Counted from the stretch's first letter, positions 44,881 to 54,935 are shown. The stretch is 64,000 bases of DNA from Actinomadura oligospora ATCC 43269 (GCF_000518265.1 NZ_JADG01000009.1:186001-250000), one strand, 5' to 3'. Numbers and translations are program-made. Notes: a model not told the origin generated them from the letters alone.

Positions 44881-47384
44881 GTTCGGTTCCGATGGCGCGG
44901 GTGACCCTGCGCAACCTCTCCGCGCACAAGATCAGGCTGGTGCTGACGGCCGTCGCGGTGATCCTCGGCGTGGCGTTCGTGGCGGGGACGCTGGTGTTCA
45001 CCGACACGATGAACAAGAAGTTCGACGATCTGTTCAACCGGATCGGGAAGAACGTCGCGGTGGACGTCCGGGCCGTGAAGGTGGTCGACTCGGGCGACGG
45101 GCAGGACGCGCGCCCGCCGCTGCAGCAGTCGGTGCTGGCGAAGGTGCGGTCGGTGCCGGGCGTGAAGGACCCGGTGGGGACCGTCAACGGGTACGCGGCG
45201 CTGGTCGGCAAGGACGGGAAGATCGTCGGGACGGGTCAGAACGGCCCGCCGCAGCTCGGCACGAACTGGACGGGCGACGGGATCGCGCGGCTGGTGTCGG
45301 GGCGCGCCCCGGCCGCCGCGGGCGAGGTCGTGCTCGACAAGGCGTCGGCGAAGAAGGCCGGGTTCGGCCTGGGCGACCAGGTGACGGTGGTGGTGAAGTC
45401 GGGGCCGCAGCGGGCGACGCTGGTCGGGACCGCCGACATCGGCGACATGATGGGCGCGACGCTCATCGCGTTCGACACCCCGACCGCGCAGAGGCTGCTG
45501 CTGAAGCCGGGGTACTTCACCGACATCCGGACGGGTTCGACCGGCCCGGACGAGGCGACGCTGCGGGACCGGGTCGCGAAGGTCCTGCCGTCCGGCACCG
45601 AGGCCGTGACGGGCACGAAGCTGCGGGACGAGAACAAGTCCCAGGTGGCGTCGTTCCTGGGGTTCTTCCGGACGTTCCTGCTGGTGTTCGCGCTGATCTC
45701 GATCTTCGTGGGCGCGTTCATCATCTTCAACACCTTCTCGATGCTGGTGGCGCAGCGGACGCGTGAGCTGGCGCTGCTGCGGGCGATCGGCGCGGCCCGG
45801 ACGCAGGTGACGCGGGCGGTGATCGGTGAGGCCGTCGCGGTCGGGTTCGTGGGGTCGACGCTGGGCCTGGCGGCCGGTGTCGGGCTGGCGGAGCTGCTGC
45901 AGTCCACGACCGGCGGGGGCGGCGGGCTGACGTTCACGGCGACGCCGGTGATCTGGTCGTACGTGGTCGGGATCGTGGTGACGGTCGTGTCGGCGTACTT
46001 CCCGGCGCGGCGCGCGGCGAAGGTGCCGCCGGTCGCGGCGATGCGCGACGACGTGGCGCTGCCGCAGCGGTCGATGCGGATCCGGCTGGCGTTCGGGTCG
46101 TTGCTGACGCTGGCGGGCGCGGGGCTGATGGGCCTCGGCCTGTTCGGGCACGCGTCGAACCCGGCGGTGCTGGTCGGCGTGGGCGCGGTCGCGGTGTTCC
46201 TCGGTGTGGCGCTGCTCGCGCCGGTGATCAGCAAGCCGGTGGTGCGGGTGCTGGGGTGGCCGTTCGCGCGGCTGCTGCGGACGCCGGGCCGGCTGGCGCG
46301 GCAGAACGCGCTGCGGAACCCGCGCAGGACGGCGGCGACGGCGTCCGCGCTGATGATCGGCCTGGCGTTGATCACGGCGGTGAACGTGCTCGGGTCGTCG
46401 ATGCGGTCGTCGGTGGAGGCGCAGGTCGACAAGCAGTTCGGCGCGGACTACGTGATCGAGCCGACCGGTGCGGGCGGCCTGTCGACGGACCTGGTCGCGA
46501 AGGTGAAGGCGACCGGCGGCGTCAGGAGCGCGGGCGCGATGTACTCGGGGAACGCGAAGGTCTCCGGGAAGCGCGTGCGGTACGTGGCCGGTGACACGGC
46601 GGAGCTGCTGAGCGGCACCCGCGCGAAGGTCGTGTCGGGGTCGGGGACGTTCGGCCGTGACGGGATGCTGGTCGACGAGGACACCGCGAAGAAGAACTCG
46701 CTGTCGGTGGGATCGGCCGTGCCGGTGCTGTTCCCGGACGGGAAGACCGAGACGCTGCGGGTCGGCGGTGTGTACGCGAAGAACCGGTTCCTGGGCGGGC
46801 GCGTGATCTCGCAGGGCGCGTACCTGGCGCACACGGCGGATCCGTCCGTCGAGGTGATCATCGTGACCGCGGACAAGGCGGGTTCGGCGACCAAGGACGC
46901 GCTGCTGAGGACGTTGTCGGCGCGTCCGGACGTGAAGGTGCAGGACCAGGCGGGCCTGAAGGCCGACGCGCGCAAGCAGGTCGACGGGTTCGTGACGTTC
47001 CTGACGATCCTGCTGGTCATGTCGGTGATCATCGCGGCCGTGGGTGTGATCAACACGCTGGCGCTGTCGGTGATCGAGCGGACCCGGGAGATCGGGCTGC
47101 TGCGGGCGATCGGGATCAGCCGCAGGCAGCTGCGCCGGATGATCCGCGCCGAGTCCGTGGTGATCGCGGTGTTCGGCGCGGTGCTCGGCATCGGCATCGG
47201 GGTGGCGTTCGGGGCCGCGTTCCAGCACGCGCTGCGCAAGCAGGGCCTGAGCGTCCTGTCGATCCCGGTCGGGACGCTGGTGACGTACCTGGTCGTCGCG
47301 GTGGTGATCGGCGTCCTGGCGGCGCTGTGGCCCGCGTGGCGCGCCGGCCGGATGGACGTCCTGAAGGCGATCTCCACCGACTGA
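44877..47384 (+). CDS. FtsX-family ABC transporter permease, two-repeat type
   Basis: 835 residues. Two halves each with an extracytoplasmic domain and FtsX helices: first helix about 20-40, first core about 255-400 (with RTRELALLRAIGAARTQV), then helices around 425-470, a second outer domain and a second core from about 700 (with RTREIGLLRAIGISRRQLRR). One polypeptide therefore gives both membrane halves. With the LolD-like ATPase and a membrane-sensing kinase this resembles transporters that remove antimicrobial peptides or lipids from the membrane; substrate unknown. Confidence 0.94.
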   Translation: MSSVPMARVTLRNLSAHKIRLVLTAVAVILGVAFVAGTLVFTDTMNKKFDDLFNRIGKNVAVDVRAVKVVDSGDGQDARPPLQQSVLAKVRSVPGVKDPVGTVNGYAALVGKDGKIVGTGQNGPPQLGTNWTGDGIARLVSGRAPAAAGEVVLDKASAKKAGFGLGDQVTVVVKSGPQRATLVGTADIGDMMGATLIAFDTPTAQRLLLKPGYFTDIRTGSTGPDEATLRDRVAKVLPSGTEAVTGTKLRDENKSQVASFLGFFRTFLLVFALISIFVGAFIIFNTFSMLVAQRTRELALLRAIGAARTQVTRAVIGEAVAVGFVGSTLGLAAGVGLAELLQSTTGGGGGLTFTATPVIWSYVVGIVVTVVSAYFPARRAAKVPPVAAMRDDVALPQRSMRIRLAFGSLLTLAGAGLMGLGLFGHASNPAVLVGVGAVAVFLGVALLAPVISKPVVRVLGWPFARLLRTPGRLARQNALRNPRRTAATASALMIGLALITAVNVLGSSMRSSVEAQVDKQFGADYVIEPTGAGGLSTDLVAKVKATGGVRSAGAMYSGNAKVSGKRVRYVAGDTAELLSGTRAKVVSGSGTFGRDGMLVDEDTAKKNSLSVGSAVPVLFPDGKTETLRVGGVYAKNRFLGGRVISQGAYLAHTADPSVEVIIVTADKAGSATKDALLRTLSARPDVKVQDQAGLKADARKQVDGFVTFLTILLVMSVIIAAVGVINTLALSVIERTREIGLLRAIGISRRQLRRMIRAESVVIAVFGAVLGIGIGVAFGAAFQHALRKQGLSVLSIPVGTLVTYLVVAVVIGVLAALWPAWRAGRMDVLKAISTD

Positions 47385-47416
47385 CCCTGGCGGCAGGGGA
47401 ACAAGAGAGCACGACG

Positions 47417-47463
47417 AAAGCGACCGGCCCGTACGGAGGGGATCCGTACGGGCCGGTCGCTTT
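47417..47463. terminator. Bidirectional terminator, 20-bp perfect stem
   Basis: Positions 47417-47436 and 47444-47463 are exact inverse complements over 20 bp with a 7-nt loop; the stem starts with AAA and ends with TTT. It serves the convergent FtsX-type permease and the oligopeptide importer operon. Confidence 0.85.
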
Positions 47464-47540
47464 GTGCGCGGGTGGCGCCTGCCGTGTCCGCGGGCGGTGC
47501 GGGACGGGACGAGCTCCCGGTCGTCCCGTCCCGCGGACCG

Positions 47541-48653
47541 TCAGTCGACCTCCGGGGAGACCACGGCGGCCTTGGCGACCACGTCGGTCTCCGACACCGT
47601 GGTGTTCTCCGGGAAGTGGCACGCCGTCATGTGGCCGGGCGACAGCTCGACCAGCGGCGGCTCGACCTGCTTGCAGATGTCCTGCGCCTTCCAGCAGCGG
47701 GTGTGGAAGCGGCAGGCGGGCGGCGGGTCGAGGGGGCTCGGCACGTCGCCCTGCAGCCGGATCCGCTCCCGTCCCTCGCGCTGGGCGGGGTCGGGGATCG
47801 GCACGGCCGACAGCAGCGCGTTGGTGTAGGGGTGCATGGGACGCTCGTACAGGTCGTCCCGGTCGGCGATCTCGACCAGCTTGCCGAGGTACATGACCGC
47901 GACCCGGTCGGAGATGTGCCGGACGACCGACAGGTCGTGCGCGATCACCACGTAGGTGAGGTCGAGCTCGTCCTGGAGGTCCTCCAGCAGGTTCACGACC
48001 TGCGCCTGCACCGACACGTCCAGCGCCGACACCGGCTCGTCCGCGACGATCAGCTTCGGCTTGAGCGCCAGCGTCCGGGCGATGCCGATGCGCTGCCGCT
48101 GGCCGCCGGAGAACTCGTGCGGGTACCGGTTGTAGTGCTCGGGGTTGAGCCCGACCAGCTCCAGCAGGTCCTGCACGGCCTTCTTGACGCCGTTCTCGGT
48201 CTCGATGTTCTGCAGCCGGAACGGGGCCCCGACGATCGCGCCGACCGTCTTGCGCGGGTTCAGCGACGAGTACGGGTCCTGGAAGATCATCTGGATGTCC
48301 CGCCGGAGCGGGCGCATCTTGCCCTGGGAGTACTTGGTGATGTCGTGGCCCTCGAAGGTGATCTTCCCCGAGGTGGAGTCCAGCAACTTCATGATCATCC
48401 GGCCGGTGGTGGTCTTGCCACAACCGGACTCCCCCACCAGGCCGAGCGTCTCGCCCTTGCGGACCGAGAAGCTCACCCCGTCGACCGCCTTGACGGTGGC
48501 GACCTGCCGGCGCAGCAGCCCGGCGGTCACCGGGAAGTGCTTGCGCAGGTCGGTCACTTCGAGCAGGGGCTCGCCCGTCCGGACGGCCTTGACGGCGACG
48601 TCCGGCTCGGTCGCGGCGTCCCCGGCGCCCGCTGGGCTCTGCGATGTGCTCAC
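47541..48653 (-). CDS. Oligopeptide/dipeptide ABC transporter ATPase (OppF/DppF)
   Basis: 370 residues. Walker [10 protein letters not shown], signature FSGGQRQR, Walker [13 protein letters not shown], then the C-terminal oligopeptide-transporter domain with [14 protein letters not shown] and a further Cys in TACHFP, a pattern known to hold a 4Fe-4S cluster in some DppD/F proteins. GTG 48653 has GGAG 5 nt upstream. Last gene of the importer operon. Confidence 0.95.
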   Translation of the reverse strand: MSTSQSPAGAGDAATEPDVAVKAVRTGEPLLEVTDLRKHFPVTAGLLRRQVATVKAVDGVSFSVRKGETLGLVGESGCGKTTTGRMIMKLLDSTSGKITFEGHDITKYSQGKMRPLRRDIQMIFQDPYSSLNPRKTVGAIVGAPFRLQNIETENGVKKAVQDLLELVGLNPEHYNRYPHEFSGGQRQRIGIARTLALKPKLIVADEPVSALDVSVQAQVVNLLEDLQDELDLTYVVIAHDLSVVRHISDRVAVMYLGKLVEIADRDDLYERPMHPYTNALLSAVPIPDPAQREGRERIRLQGDVPSPLDPPPACRFHTRCWKAQDICKQVEPPLVELSPGHMTACHFPENTTVSETDVVAKAAVVSPEVD

Positions 48654-48762
48654 GATGTCTCCGCGATCTTGCTAGGGGGGAGCGGGTCCCCCGGGTGTGC
48701 GCCGGTCTCGACGGGCAGGGCACGCCGGGCCGGTCCGGCTCCGGCGTGCGCCACGCGCGCGG

Positions 48763-49854
48763 TCACAGCTTCGGCCGGATCTCGTCGGTGAAGATCTCCC
48801 GCCGCCGGTCCGCCCCCAGGTGGCAGGCCACCATGTGTCCCGGAGCGGTCTCCCGCAGGTCCGGCCGCTCGGTGGTGCTGAGCCCGCCGGTCTGGTCCGC
48901 GTAGGGGCAGCGCGGGTTGAACGCGCACCCCGACGGCAGGTTGATCAGGCTGGGCGGAGATCCCGGGATCGGCTGGAGCCGCTCGCTGCGGCCCCGGTCC
49001 AGACGCGGCATCGACCCGAGCAGACCCCAGGTGTAGGGGTGCTCCGGCTCGTGGAACACCTCGTTCGCGGTGCCCCGCTCGATGCACCGGCCGCCGTACA
49101 TGACCAGCACGTCGTCGCTCAGCTCCGCGGTCACACCCAGGTCGTGGGTGATCATGATGATCGCGGAGTTGAACTCCTGCTGCAGGTCCCGGATCAGGTC
49201 CAGGATCTGCGCCTGCACCGTCACGTCGAGCGCGGTGGTCGGCTCGTCGGCGATCAGCAGTTCCGGGTCGCAGGACAGCGCCATCGCGATCATCGCGCGC
49301 TGCCGCATGCCGCCGGAGAACTGGTGCGGGTAGTCGTCCACCCGCTGGTCCGGCTTCGGGATGCCGACGCGGCCGAGCATGTCGATCGCGTGCTTGCGTG
49401 CGACCTTCTTCGACACGTCGTGGTGTACCCGGTACGCCTCGATGATCTGCGCGCCGACGGTGTAGAAGGGGTGCATCGCCGACAGCGGATCCTGGAAGAT
49501 CATCGCCATGTTCCGGCCGCGCAGCTTCCGGACCTGCTCCTCCGACGCCGACACCAGCTCGGTGCCGTCCAGCCAGATCTCGCCCGAGACCTTGGCGTTG
49601 CGGCGGTTGTGCAGGCCGAGGATGCCGAGGCTGGTCACCGACTTGCCGGAACCCGACTCGCCCACGATGCCGAGGGTCTTGCCGCGCTCCAGCTTGAACG
49701 ACAGCCCGTCGACGGACTTGACCAGGCCGTCGTCGGTCGGGAAGTGGATCTTGAGGTCGCGCAGCTCCAGGAAGGCCGAGGACGGCGCGGAACCCGCCGC
49801 GACCTCCGCCGGCCCTCCGTTCAGGGTCTCCGCGGGACGCTTGGCGTCACTCAT
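48763..49854 (-). CDS. Oligopeptide/dipeptide ABC transporter ATPase (OppD/DppD)
   Basis: 363 residues. Walker A GESGSGKS, signature FSGGMRQR, Walker [13 protein letters not shown], and a C-terminal oligopeptide domain with [14 protein letters not shown] 49854 shares a base with the stop of the permease gene (TGATG). Pairs with the OppF-like ATPase to energise uptake. Confidence 0.95.
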   Translation of the reverse strand: MSDAKRPAETLNGGPAEVAAGSAPSSAFLELRDLKIHFPTDDGLVKSVDGLSFKLERGKTLGIVGESGSGKSVTSLGILGLHNRRNAKVSGEIWLDGTELVSASEEQVRKLRGRNMAMIFQDPLSAMHPFYTVGAQIIEAYRVHHDVSKKVARKHAIDMLGRVGIPKPDQRVDDYPHQFSGGMRQRAMIAMALSCDPELLIADEPTTALDVTVQAQILDLIRDLQQEFNSAIIMITHDLGVTAELSDDVLVMYGGRCIERGTANEVFHEPEHPYTWGLLGSMPRLDRGRSERLQPIPGSPPSLINLPSGCAFNPRCPYADQTGGLSTTERPDLRETAPGHMVACHLGADRRREIFTDEIRPKL

Positions 49855-50879
49855 CAGCCCAGCCTCACTCTCGGGTCGATGACCGCGTACAGCAGGTCCA
49901 CGATCAGGTTCGCCACCACGATGAACAGCGCGGCGACCAGGGTCACGCCGAGCACCACGGGCAGGTCGTTGCCGGTGATGCCGTCGATGGACAGCTGCCC
50001 GAGCCCGGCGATGCCGAAGGTGTGCTCGGTCAGCACCGCGCCGCCGAGCAGCAGGCCGAGGTCCATGCCGAAGATCGTGAGGATGGGGGTCAGGGTCGAC
50101 CGCAGCGCGTGCTTGGTGATGACCGTCCGCTCCGGCAGGCCCTTGGCGCGCGCGGTGCGGATGTAGTCCTCACCGAGCGTCTCCAGCATGCCGGCGCGGG
50201 TGAGCCGCGCGTAGGTGGCCGCGTAGAGGAACGCCAGCGTGATCCACGGGAGGATCAGCGACTGGAACCATGTCCCGGGATTCTGCGAGAACGGCACGTA
50301 ACTGCCGCCGCCCGGTAGCAGGTCGAGCTTGTAGGAGAAGATCGCCAGGGCGAGCAGGCCGGTGAAGTAGATCGGCAGCGACACGCCGCCGAGCGCGACG
50401 ATCATCGCCGCGCGGTCCCACACGCTGCCTCGCTTGAGCGCCGACAGGACACCGACCGAGACGCCCGAGATCAACCAGATCACCGCGGCGCCCGCGGCGA
50501 GCGACAGGGTCGCCGGCGCGCGGTCCTCAAGCTGCGGGAGGACGGCCTGGTTGTTCTTGAACGAGTAGCCGAAGCAGGGCGAGGAGCAGTGCTCCACGGA
50601 CGGACCGTTGTTGAAGTCCTGCCCGATGACAACGCCCTTGACCCACTTGCCGTACTGCACCCAGATCGGCTTGTCCAGGTTGAGCCGGTGCTTGGTCTGT
50701 GCGATCGCCTCCGCGGTGGGGGCCTTGCCGACGAAGGAGGCGGCGAGCTGGTCGTTGCTCTGACCGGCGATCTTCGGGATGCCGAAGAAGATGCCGAACA
50801 CCACCATGCTGACGATCACCAGCATGAGGACGGCCCCGATGACGCGTCTGATGAGATATGCGAACACAATGCGCGGCAC
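49854..50879 (-). CDS. Oligopeptide/dipeptide ABC transporter permease (OppB/DppB)
   Basis: 341 residues, six predicted helices, N-terminal signature FAYLIRRVIGAVLMLVIVS and the ATPase-contact loop EDYIRTARAKGLPERTVI (EAA motif). An outer loop after helix 1 (about 30-115) contains two Cys in HCSSPCFGYSF. GTG 50879. It follows the binding-protein gene after a strong hairpin. Confidence 0.94.
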   Translation of the reverse strand: MPRIVFAYLIRRVIGAVLMLVIVSMVVFGIFFGIPKIAGQSNDQLAASFVGKAPTAEAIAQTKHRLNLDKPIWVQYGKWVKGVVIGQDFNNGPSVEHCSSPCFGYSFKNNQAVLPQLEDRAPATLSLAAGAAVIWLISGVSVGVLSALKRGSVWDRAAMIVALGGVSLPIYFTGLLALAIFSYKLDLLPGGGSYVPFSQNPGTWFQSLILPWITLAFLYAATYARLTRAGMLETLGEDYIRTARAKGLPERTVITKHALRSTLTPILTIFGMDLGLLLGGAVLTEHTFGIAGLGQLSIDGITGNDLPVVLGVTLVAALFIVVANLIVDLLYAVIDPRVRLG

Positions 50880-50880
50880 C

Positions 50881-50925
50881 GCCCGCCGACCGGGTTGACC
50901 GGTGGGTCAACCCCGGTCGGCGGGC
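50881..50925 (-). terminator. Intercistronic hairpin between oppA- and oppB-like genes
   Basis: A 20-bp stem with one bulged C and a 4-nt loop (arms 50881-50900 and 50905-50925) fills the 91-bp gap. Such hairpins after a binding-protein gene stabilise its mRNA and let only part of transcription pass to the permease genes; that use is inferred. Confidence 0.7.
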
Positions 50926-50970
50926 GTCGCCTTCACCTGCCTTCAGGAACTTCGAGTAGCGGGGCCGCTA

Positions 50971-52740
50971 CTACTTCTTGACACCCAGGTTCAGGTAGTC
51001 GTACATGCCGCCGTAGCCCTGGCTGATGCCGACGTTGGCGAGGTTCGACGGACGGTAGAGCAGAGCCTTGGCGTAGATGATCGGGATGTCGACCGCGTCG
51101 TCCATCGCCATCTGGTCGATCTGGCCGTAGATCTTCGCGCGGGCGTCCTTGTCGGTGTTCCCGATCGCGTCGTCGAAGGCCTTGTTGATCGCCGGGTTGT
51201 CCTCCTCGGGCAGGTTGTTGCCGCCGGAGGGCTTGATGGCCCGGCCGTCGAGGATCTGCGAGAGGAAGCCGTAGCCGGTGGGCCAGTCGGCGGACCACGC
51301 CATCAGCATGATGCCGACGCCGTTCTTGTGCACGAACTCGGGGGCGCCGACGTACTTGTTGAAGTAGTCACCGGCCGGGTACTGCACGATGTCGGTCTGG
51401 ATGCCGACCTGCTTCAGACCCTGCTGCATGGCCTGGGCCATGGCGATCTCCTTGGGACGGTCGGACCGTCCGGCGATCTTGGTCTTGAAGCCGTTCGGCT
51501 GGCCGCACTGCTGCAGCTCCGACTTGGCGGCCTGCAGGGTCTTGTCGTCGAGACCGCCACCCTGCTTGTAGGTCTGCGGGTACTTGTCGAACTTCTGGTA
51601 CCCGACGATGCCCGGGGGCAGGATGGTCGTGGCGACGTCACCGCCGGCCAGCGGGCCGCCGTAGGCGGACTGCATGGCGACCTTGTCGGTGGCGTACTGC
51701 ACGGCGCGGCGGCAGTGGACGTTGTCCAGCGGCTTGACGTGAAGGTTCAGCGACGCGAACCGCAGGTAGCCCTGCAGCGGGTTGTCGGTGTTGGCCTTCT
51801 TGGTCTGGTCGGTCAGCAGCTTGCCCTGCGTACCGGCCTGGACGCCCACACCCGCGGCGTCGACGTCGAGCGAACCGGCCAGGAGGCGGTTGTCGATGTC
51901 GTCACCGGACTGCTTGAGCTGCAGGGTGATCTTGTCCGGCAGCGCCTTGCGGATCGGGTCGGTGCTCTTGTCCCAGTTGGGGTTGCGGGACAGGATCATC
52001 GACTTGCCGCGCTCGTACGAGTCGACCTTGTACGGGCCGGACGAGGCCATCTTCTGCTCGTACTTGAGGCCCGTGTCCCGGGCCTGCGGCACCGGGATCG
52101 ACTGCGCCATCGCGACCAGGTAGTCGAACTCCGCGAACGGCTTCGCCAGCTTGAACGTGATGGTGTTGTCGTCCGGGGTCTCGATGGACTTCAGGCCCTC
52201 GGGGCTCTTGTCCTTGTACGGACCCTTGTAGGGCGTGCTGTTGTCCTGGAGGTAGGCCTTGAAGTACTTCGGGCCCAGCTGGAGCTCGTCGGAGAAGTTC
52301 GAGCGCTCGACCGCGTACTTGACGTCCTTGGACGTCACCGGCGTGCCGTCGTCGTACTTCACCCCCGAACGCAGCTTGTAGGTCCAGGTCTTGCCGTTGT
52401 CCGGCGTCTGCCCCGGGCCCTCGGCCAGGTCGGGGATGACCTGGTTGCTGTCCGGTCCGGCCGACGGCTTGAACGTCAGCAGGCCACGGCCGTACAGGCG
52501 GACGAAGTTCTGCGACCAGGCGTAGTAGGTGTTGCCCGGGTCCGGCGAGTCGAAGTCGTCGGAAATCGCGAGGCGGAGTTCGCCGCCCTTCGTGTCCGAC
52601 GCGTTGATGACCTTGTCGACGGCCGCGTTGTACCCGGCGCCCTTAGTGCCGCCGCCCGAGTCGCCGCCGCCACAGGCTGCGAGACCGGAGGTGGCGACCA
52701 GGCCGACAGCGACTGCCGCGAGTGGTCTGATCTTCTTCAT
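50971..52740 (-). CDS. Peptide ABC transporter substrate-binding lipoprotein
   Basis: 589 residues of the SBP family 5 (OppA/DppA type). Lipoprotein signal with LAACGGG, then a Gly/Ser linker and the three-lobe binding fold (WTYKLRSGVKYDDGTPV, DVKYAVERSNF, ASSGPYKVDSYERGKSM). Anchored outside the membrane, it captures peptides or a related ligand. ATG 52740 (MKKIRPL) gives a normal signal peptide; GTG 52752 is four codons upstream. It is the second gene of the operon. Confidence 0.95.
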   Translation of the reverse strand: MKKIRPLAAVAVGLVATSGLAACGGGDSGGGTKGAGYNAAVDKVINASDTKGGELRLAISDDFDSPDPGNTYYAWSQNFVRLYGRGLLTFKPSAGPDSNQVIPDLAEGPGQTPDNGKTWTYKLRSGVKYDDGTPVTSKDVKYAVERSNFSDELQLGPKYFKAYLQDNSTPYKGPYKDKSPEGLKSIETPDDNTITFKLAKPFAEFDYLVAMAQSIPVPQARDTGLKYEQKMASSGPYKVDSYERGKSMILSRNPNWDKSTDPIRKALPDKITLQLKQSGDDIDNRLLAGSLDVDAAGVGVQAGTQGKLLTDQTKKANTDNPLQGYLRFASLNLHVKPLDNVHCRRAVQYATDKVAMQSAYGGPLAGGDVATTILPPGIVGYQKFDKYPQTYKQGGGLDDKTLQAAKSELQQCGQPNGFKTKIAGRSDRPKEIAMAQAMQQGLKQVGIQTDIVQYPAGDYFNKYVGAPEFVHKNGVGIMLMAWSADWPTGYGFLSQILDGRAIKPSGGNNLPEEDNPAINKAFDDAIGNTDKDARAKIYGQIDQMAMDDAVDIPIIYAKALLYRPSNLANVGISQGYGGMYDYLNLGVKK

Positions 52741-52779
52741 GTGCAGGCGCACCCCTTCACTTGAGGGTAAAACCCGGTG

Positions 52780-53775
52780 TCACTTAGCCCGGGGGTCGAG
52801 AGCGTCCCGGAGCCCGTCACCAAGAAGGTTGAAGGCCAGGACGGTGATGAAGATGGCCATGCCGGGCACGACCATGAACCATGGGTCCGCGGAGTAGATC
52901 GGCACCGCCAGCGACAGCGTCGCGCCCCAGGACGGGGTCGGCGGGTTGATGCCGACGCCGAGGAACGACAGCGCCGCCTCGAACAGGATGTTGGTCGGGA
53001 TCAGCAGGGTCGAGTAGACCAGGATCGGCGCGACCAGGTTCGGCAGCAGCTCCTTGAACAGGATGTAGCCCGGCTTGGCGCCCATGCTGCGCGCCGCGTC
53101 CACGAACTCCCGCTCGCGCAGCGACAGCGTCTGCCCGCGGATGATGCGGCCGATGTACGGCCAGTTGAAGAAGCCGATCACGAAGATCAGCACCCCGATG
53201 CGCAGGTTGTTGCCCTCCATGCCGAACGCCGAGCCGGTGCCGACGACGCCGACCAGGGCGATCGCGAACAGCAGCAGCGGGAAGGCGAGGAAGACGTCCA
53301 TCGTCCGGCTGATGAGGGTGTCGACCCAGCCGCCGAAGAAACCGGCGGTGATGCCCATGATCGTCCCGATGACCACCGAGAGGACGGTGGCCAGGAACGC
53401 CACGAGCAGCGAGATCCGTGCCCCGTGCACGGTTCGGGAGAGCATGTCGCGTCCGCTGCCCGGCTCGACGCCGAGCCAGTGGTCGGCGCTGATGCCCGAG
53501 TGCCAGATGCCGCCCTTGGGGCGGTTGTACGTCGGGTCGACCAGGTTCTGGTGGTAGGCCAGGGGGTCCGCCACCAGGTACGGCCCGACGACGGCGAGCA
53601 GGATGAGGAAGACGATGATGACACCGCCCGCCAGTGCAACCTTGTCGCGCTTGAGCCGCATCCAGGCGATCTGCCCGAGAGAACGACCCTGGATCGCCTT
53701 GCCTTCGACGCCGGCCAGGACGCTCTCCGGCTGGGCCTCCTGTTGCGCCCCGGTCGCCTCGATCGGTGCGGTCAC
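52780..53775 (-). CDS. Oligopeptide/dipeptide ABC transporter permease (OppC/DppC)
   Basis: 331 residues. Cytoplasmic head with QGRSLGQIAWMRLKRDKVAL (OppC_N), six helices and the EAA loop EREFVDAARSMGAKPGYI. GTG 53775 has AGGAGG upstream at normal spacing. First gene of the importer operon: the order here is permease C, binding protein, permease B, ATPase D, ATPase F. Confidence 0.94.
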   Translation of the reverse strand: MTAPIEATGAQQEAQPESVLAGVEGKAIQGRSLGQIAWMRLKRDKVALAGGVIIVFLILLAVVGPYLVADPLAYHQNLVDPTYNRPKGGIWHSGISADHWLGVEPGSGRDMLSRTVHGARISLLVAFLATVLSVVIGTIMGITAGFFGGWVDTLISRTMDVFLAFPLLLFAIALVGVVGTGSAFGMEGNNLRIGVLIFVIGFFNWPYIGRIIRGQTLSLREREFVDAARSMGAKPGYILFKELLPNLVAPILVYSTLLIPTNILFEAALSFLGVGINPPTPSWGATLSLAVPIYSADPWFMVVPGMAIFITVLAFNLLGDGLRDALDPRAK

Positions 53776-53878
53776 GCTCCGTACCTCCTACTAATGGGCC
53801 ACACGCCCGCGGCGTGTGCCGCGTGGCAGCGGAGATCGTCCACTGTTCGTGCCCGTTACACCGCGTTTGCTGGAGGGA

Positions 53879-53906
53879 AAACTAGTGCTTCGGGCACGAC
53901 TGTCCA
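53879..53906 (-). promoter_or_regulatory. Candidate sigma-70 promoter of the peptide importer operon
   Basis: On the minus strand TGGACA (53906-53901) and TAGTTT (53884-53879) are separated by 16 nt. The start point would lie near 53872, giving a leader of about 100 nt before GTG 53775. Confidence 0.4.
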
Positions 53907-54126
53907 TCCGTGAAGCCGCCGATGCCAGTACCCGTATCTGACTTGTGATCTCGTCGTCATCTAGGGCACACGTGAGATGGACAACACATCGGACGAAAGT
54001 GCCCAGATCGTACGATTCTCGGCACGGGGGGAAGCAAGCGGAACACGGCTCCGACCGGCAAGCTTTATCGGACCGAGTCCGTTCTGAGATGAATCGTCCG
54101 CGGTCTGGGCCCTTGGAACGTGAAAA

Positions 54127-54163
54127 CGGCGGACCGCGGCCTCCGAGGGGCCACGTTCCGCCG
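54127..54163 (-). terminator. Intrinsic terminator of the small membrane protein gene
   Basis: Arms 54127-54141 and 54149-54163 pair at 13 of 15 positions with a 7-nt loop and are followed on the minus strand by TTTTCACG. Confidence 0.7.
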
Positions 54164-54281
54164 TGAACACGCCGGTCACACCGACAACGCCCGTCACATC
54201 CGGCGTCCGCGCCGGATCATCGCGCGGGGGCGGGCGCCCGGGGGCGTCCGGAGCGGGCCGGGCCCGCCCCGCGCGGTCCGG

Positions 54282-54713
54282 CTACTTGATCCCGCGATTG
54301 CGGAGGATGTCCTCGATCTCGGCGAGGTCGGGGTCGGCCGCGGTCGGCGCGGCGCCCCCGACGGCCCCCTTCGGGGCCTTGCCCGCGCCCGCCTGCTTGG
54401 TCTTCGGCGCCTTCCGCGCGGCCTTCCCGCCGTCACCCTCGGTGACCGAGCGGCGGCTCAGGGCCGCTCCGGACGCCAGGTACAGGACGATGGCGAGGCC
54501 GGCGACCGCCACGCCCGCCCACTTCATCGGACTGAAGACCAGATCGGCGAAGAACGAGGTCACCCCGGTCATCGACGCGGCCAGCGGGATCAGCGACAGA
54601 GCCGCTCCCCGCGCGCCGGACGCCGCCCCGCGCCGCCGGTACACCCCCCAGCTGGCGACCAGGCCGACGAGCGTCACCCCCAGGCTGATCGCGAAGATTG
54701 CTGCGTCGCTCAT
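54282..54713 (-). CDS. Conserved small membrane protein, function unknown
   Basis: 143 residues: three hydrophobic segments (about 4-22, 38-55 and 64-82), then a Lys/Ala/Gly-rich cytoplasmic linker and an acidic-basic end (DLAEIEDILRNRGIK). ATG 54713. Not recognised beyond the general pattern of actinobacterial membrane proteins with a C-terminal short helix. It stands alone with its own terminator. Confidence 0.75.
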   Translation of the reverse strand: MSDAAIFAISLGVTLVGLVASWGVYRRRGAASGARGAALSLIPLAASMTGVTSFFADLVFSPMKWAGVAVAGLAIVLYLASGAALSRRSVTEGDGGKAARKAPKTKQAGAGKAPKGAVGGAAPTAADPDLAEIEDILRNRGIK

Positions 54714-54935
54714 GACGGCCCCCAGGCTCGGTCGTGCTGTTCTCGGCTCCCATACTCACACGCGAGGCGCGGGATGAGTCTCCTCCGCTCGAACGGTTTG
54801 CCGATGATCACGCCTCCTCCTTTCGCGTGACCCGCCTCCGGGTCCCGTCAGGGTTCCCCCGGGCCACGCCACGGCGTGGCCGACCTGGGCAGGACGGCCT
54901 GCTTGACGGCCCCGGCTGACGACACGAGAGCGAGG

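Larger units (their letters stand above)
53776..54281. other. Intergenic region upstream of the peptide importer
   Basis: About 500 bp without a gene. It holds a likely promoter for the importer (53879-53906) and the terminator of the next gene (54127-54163). The middle part (53910-54120) is less GC-rich than its surroundings and shows nothing I can name. Confidence 0.6.
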
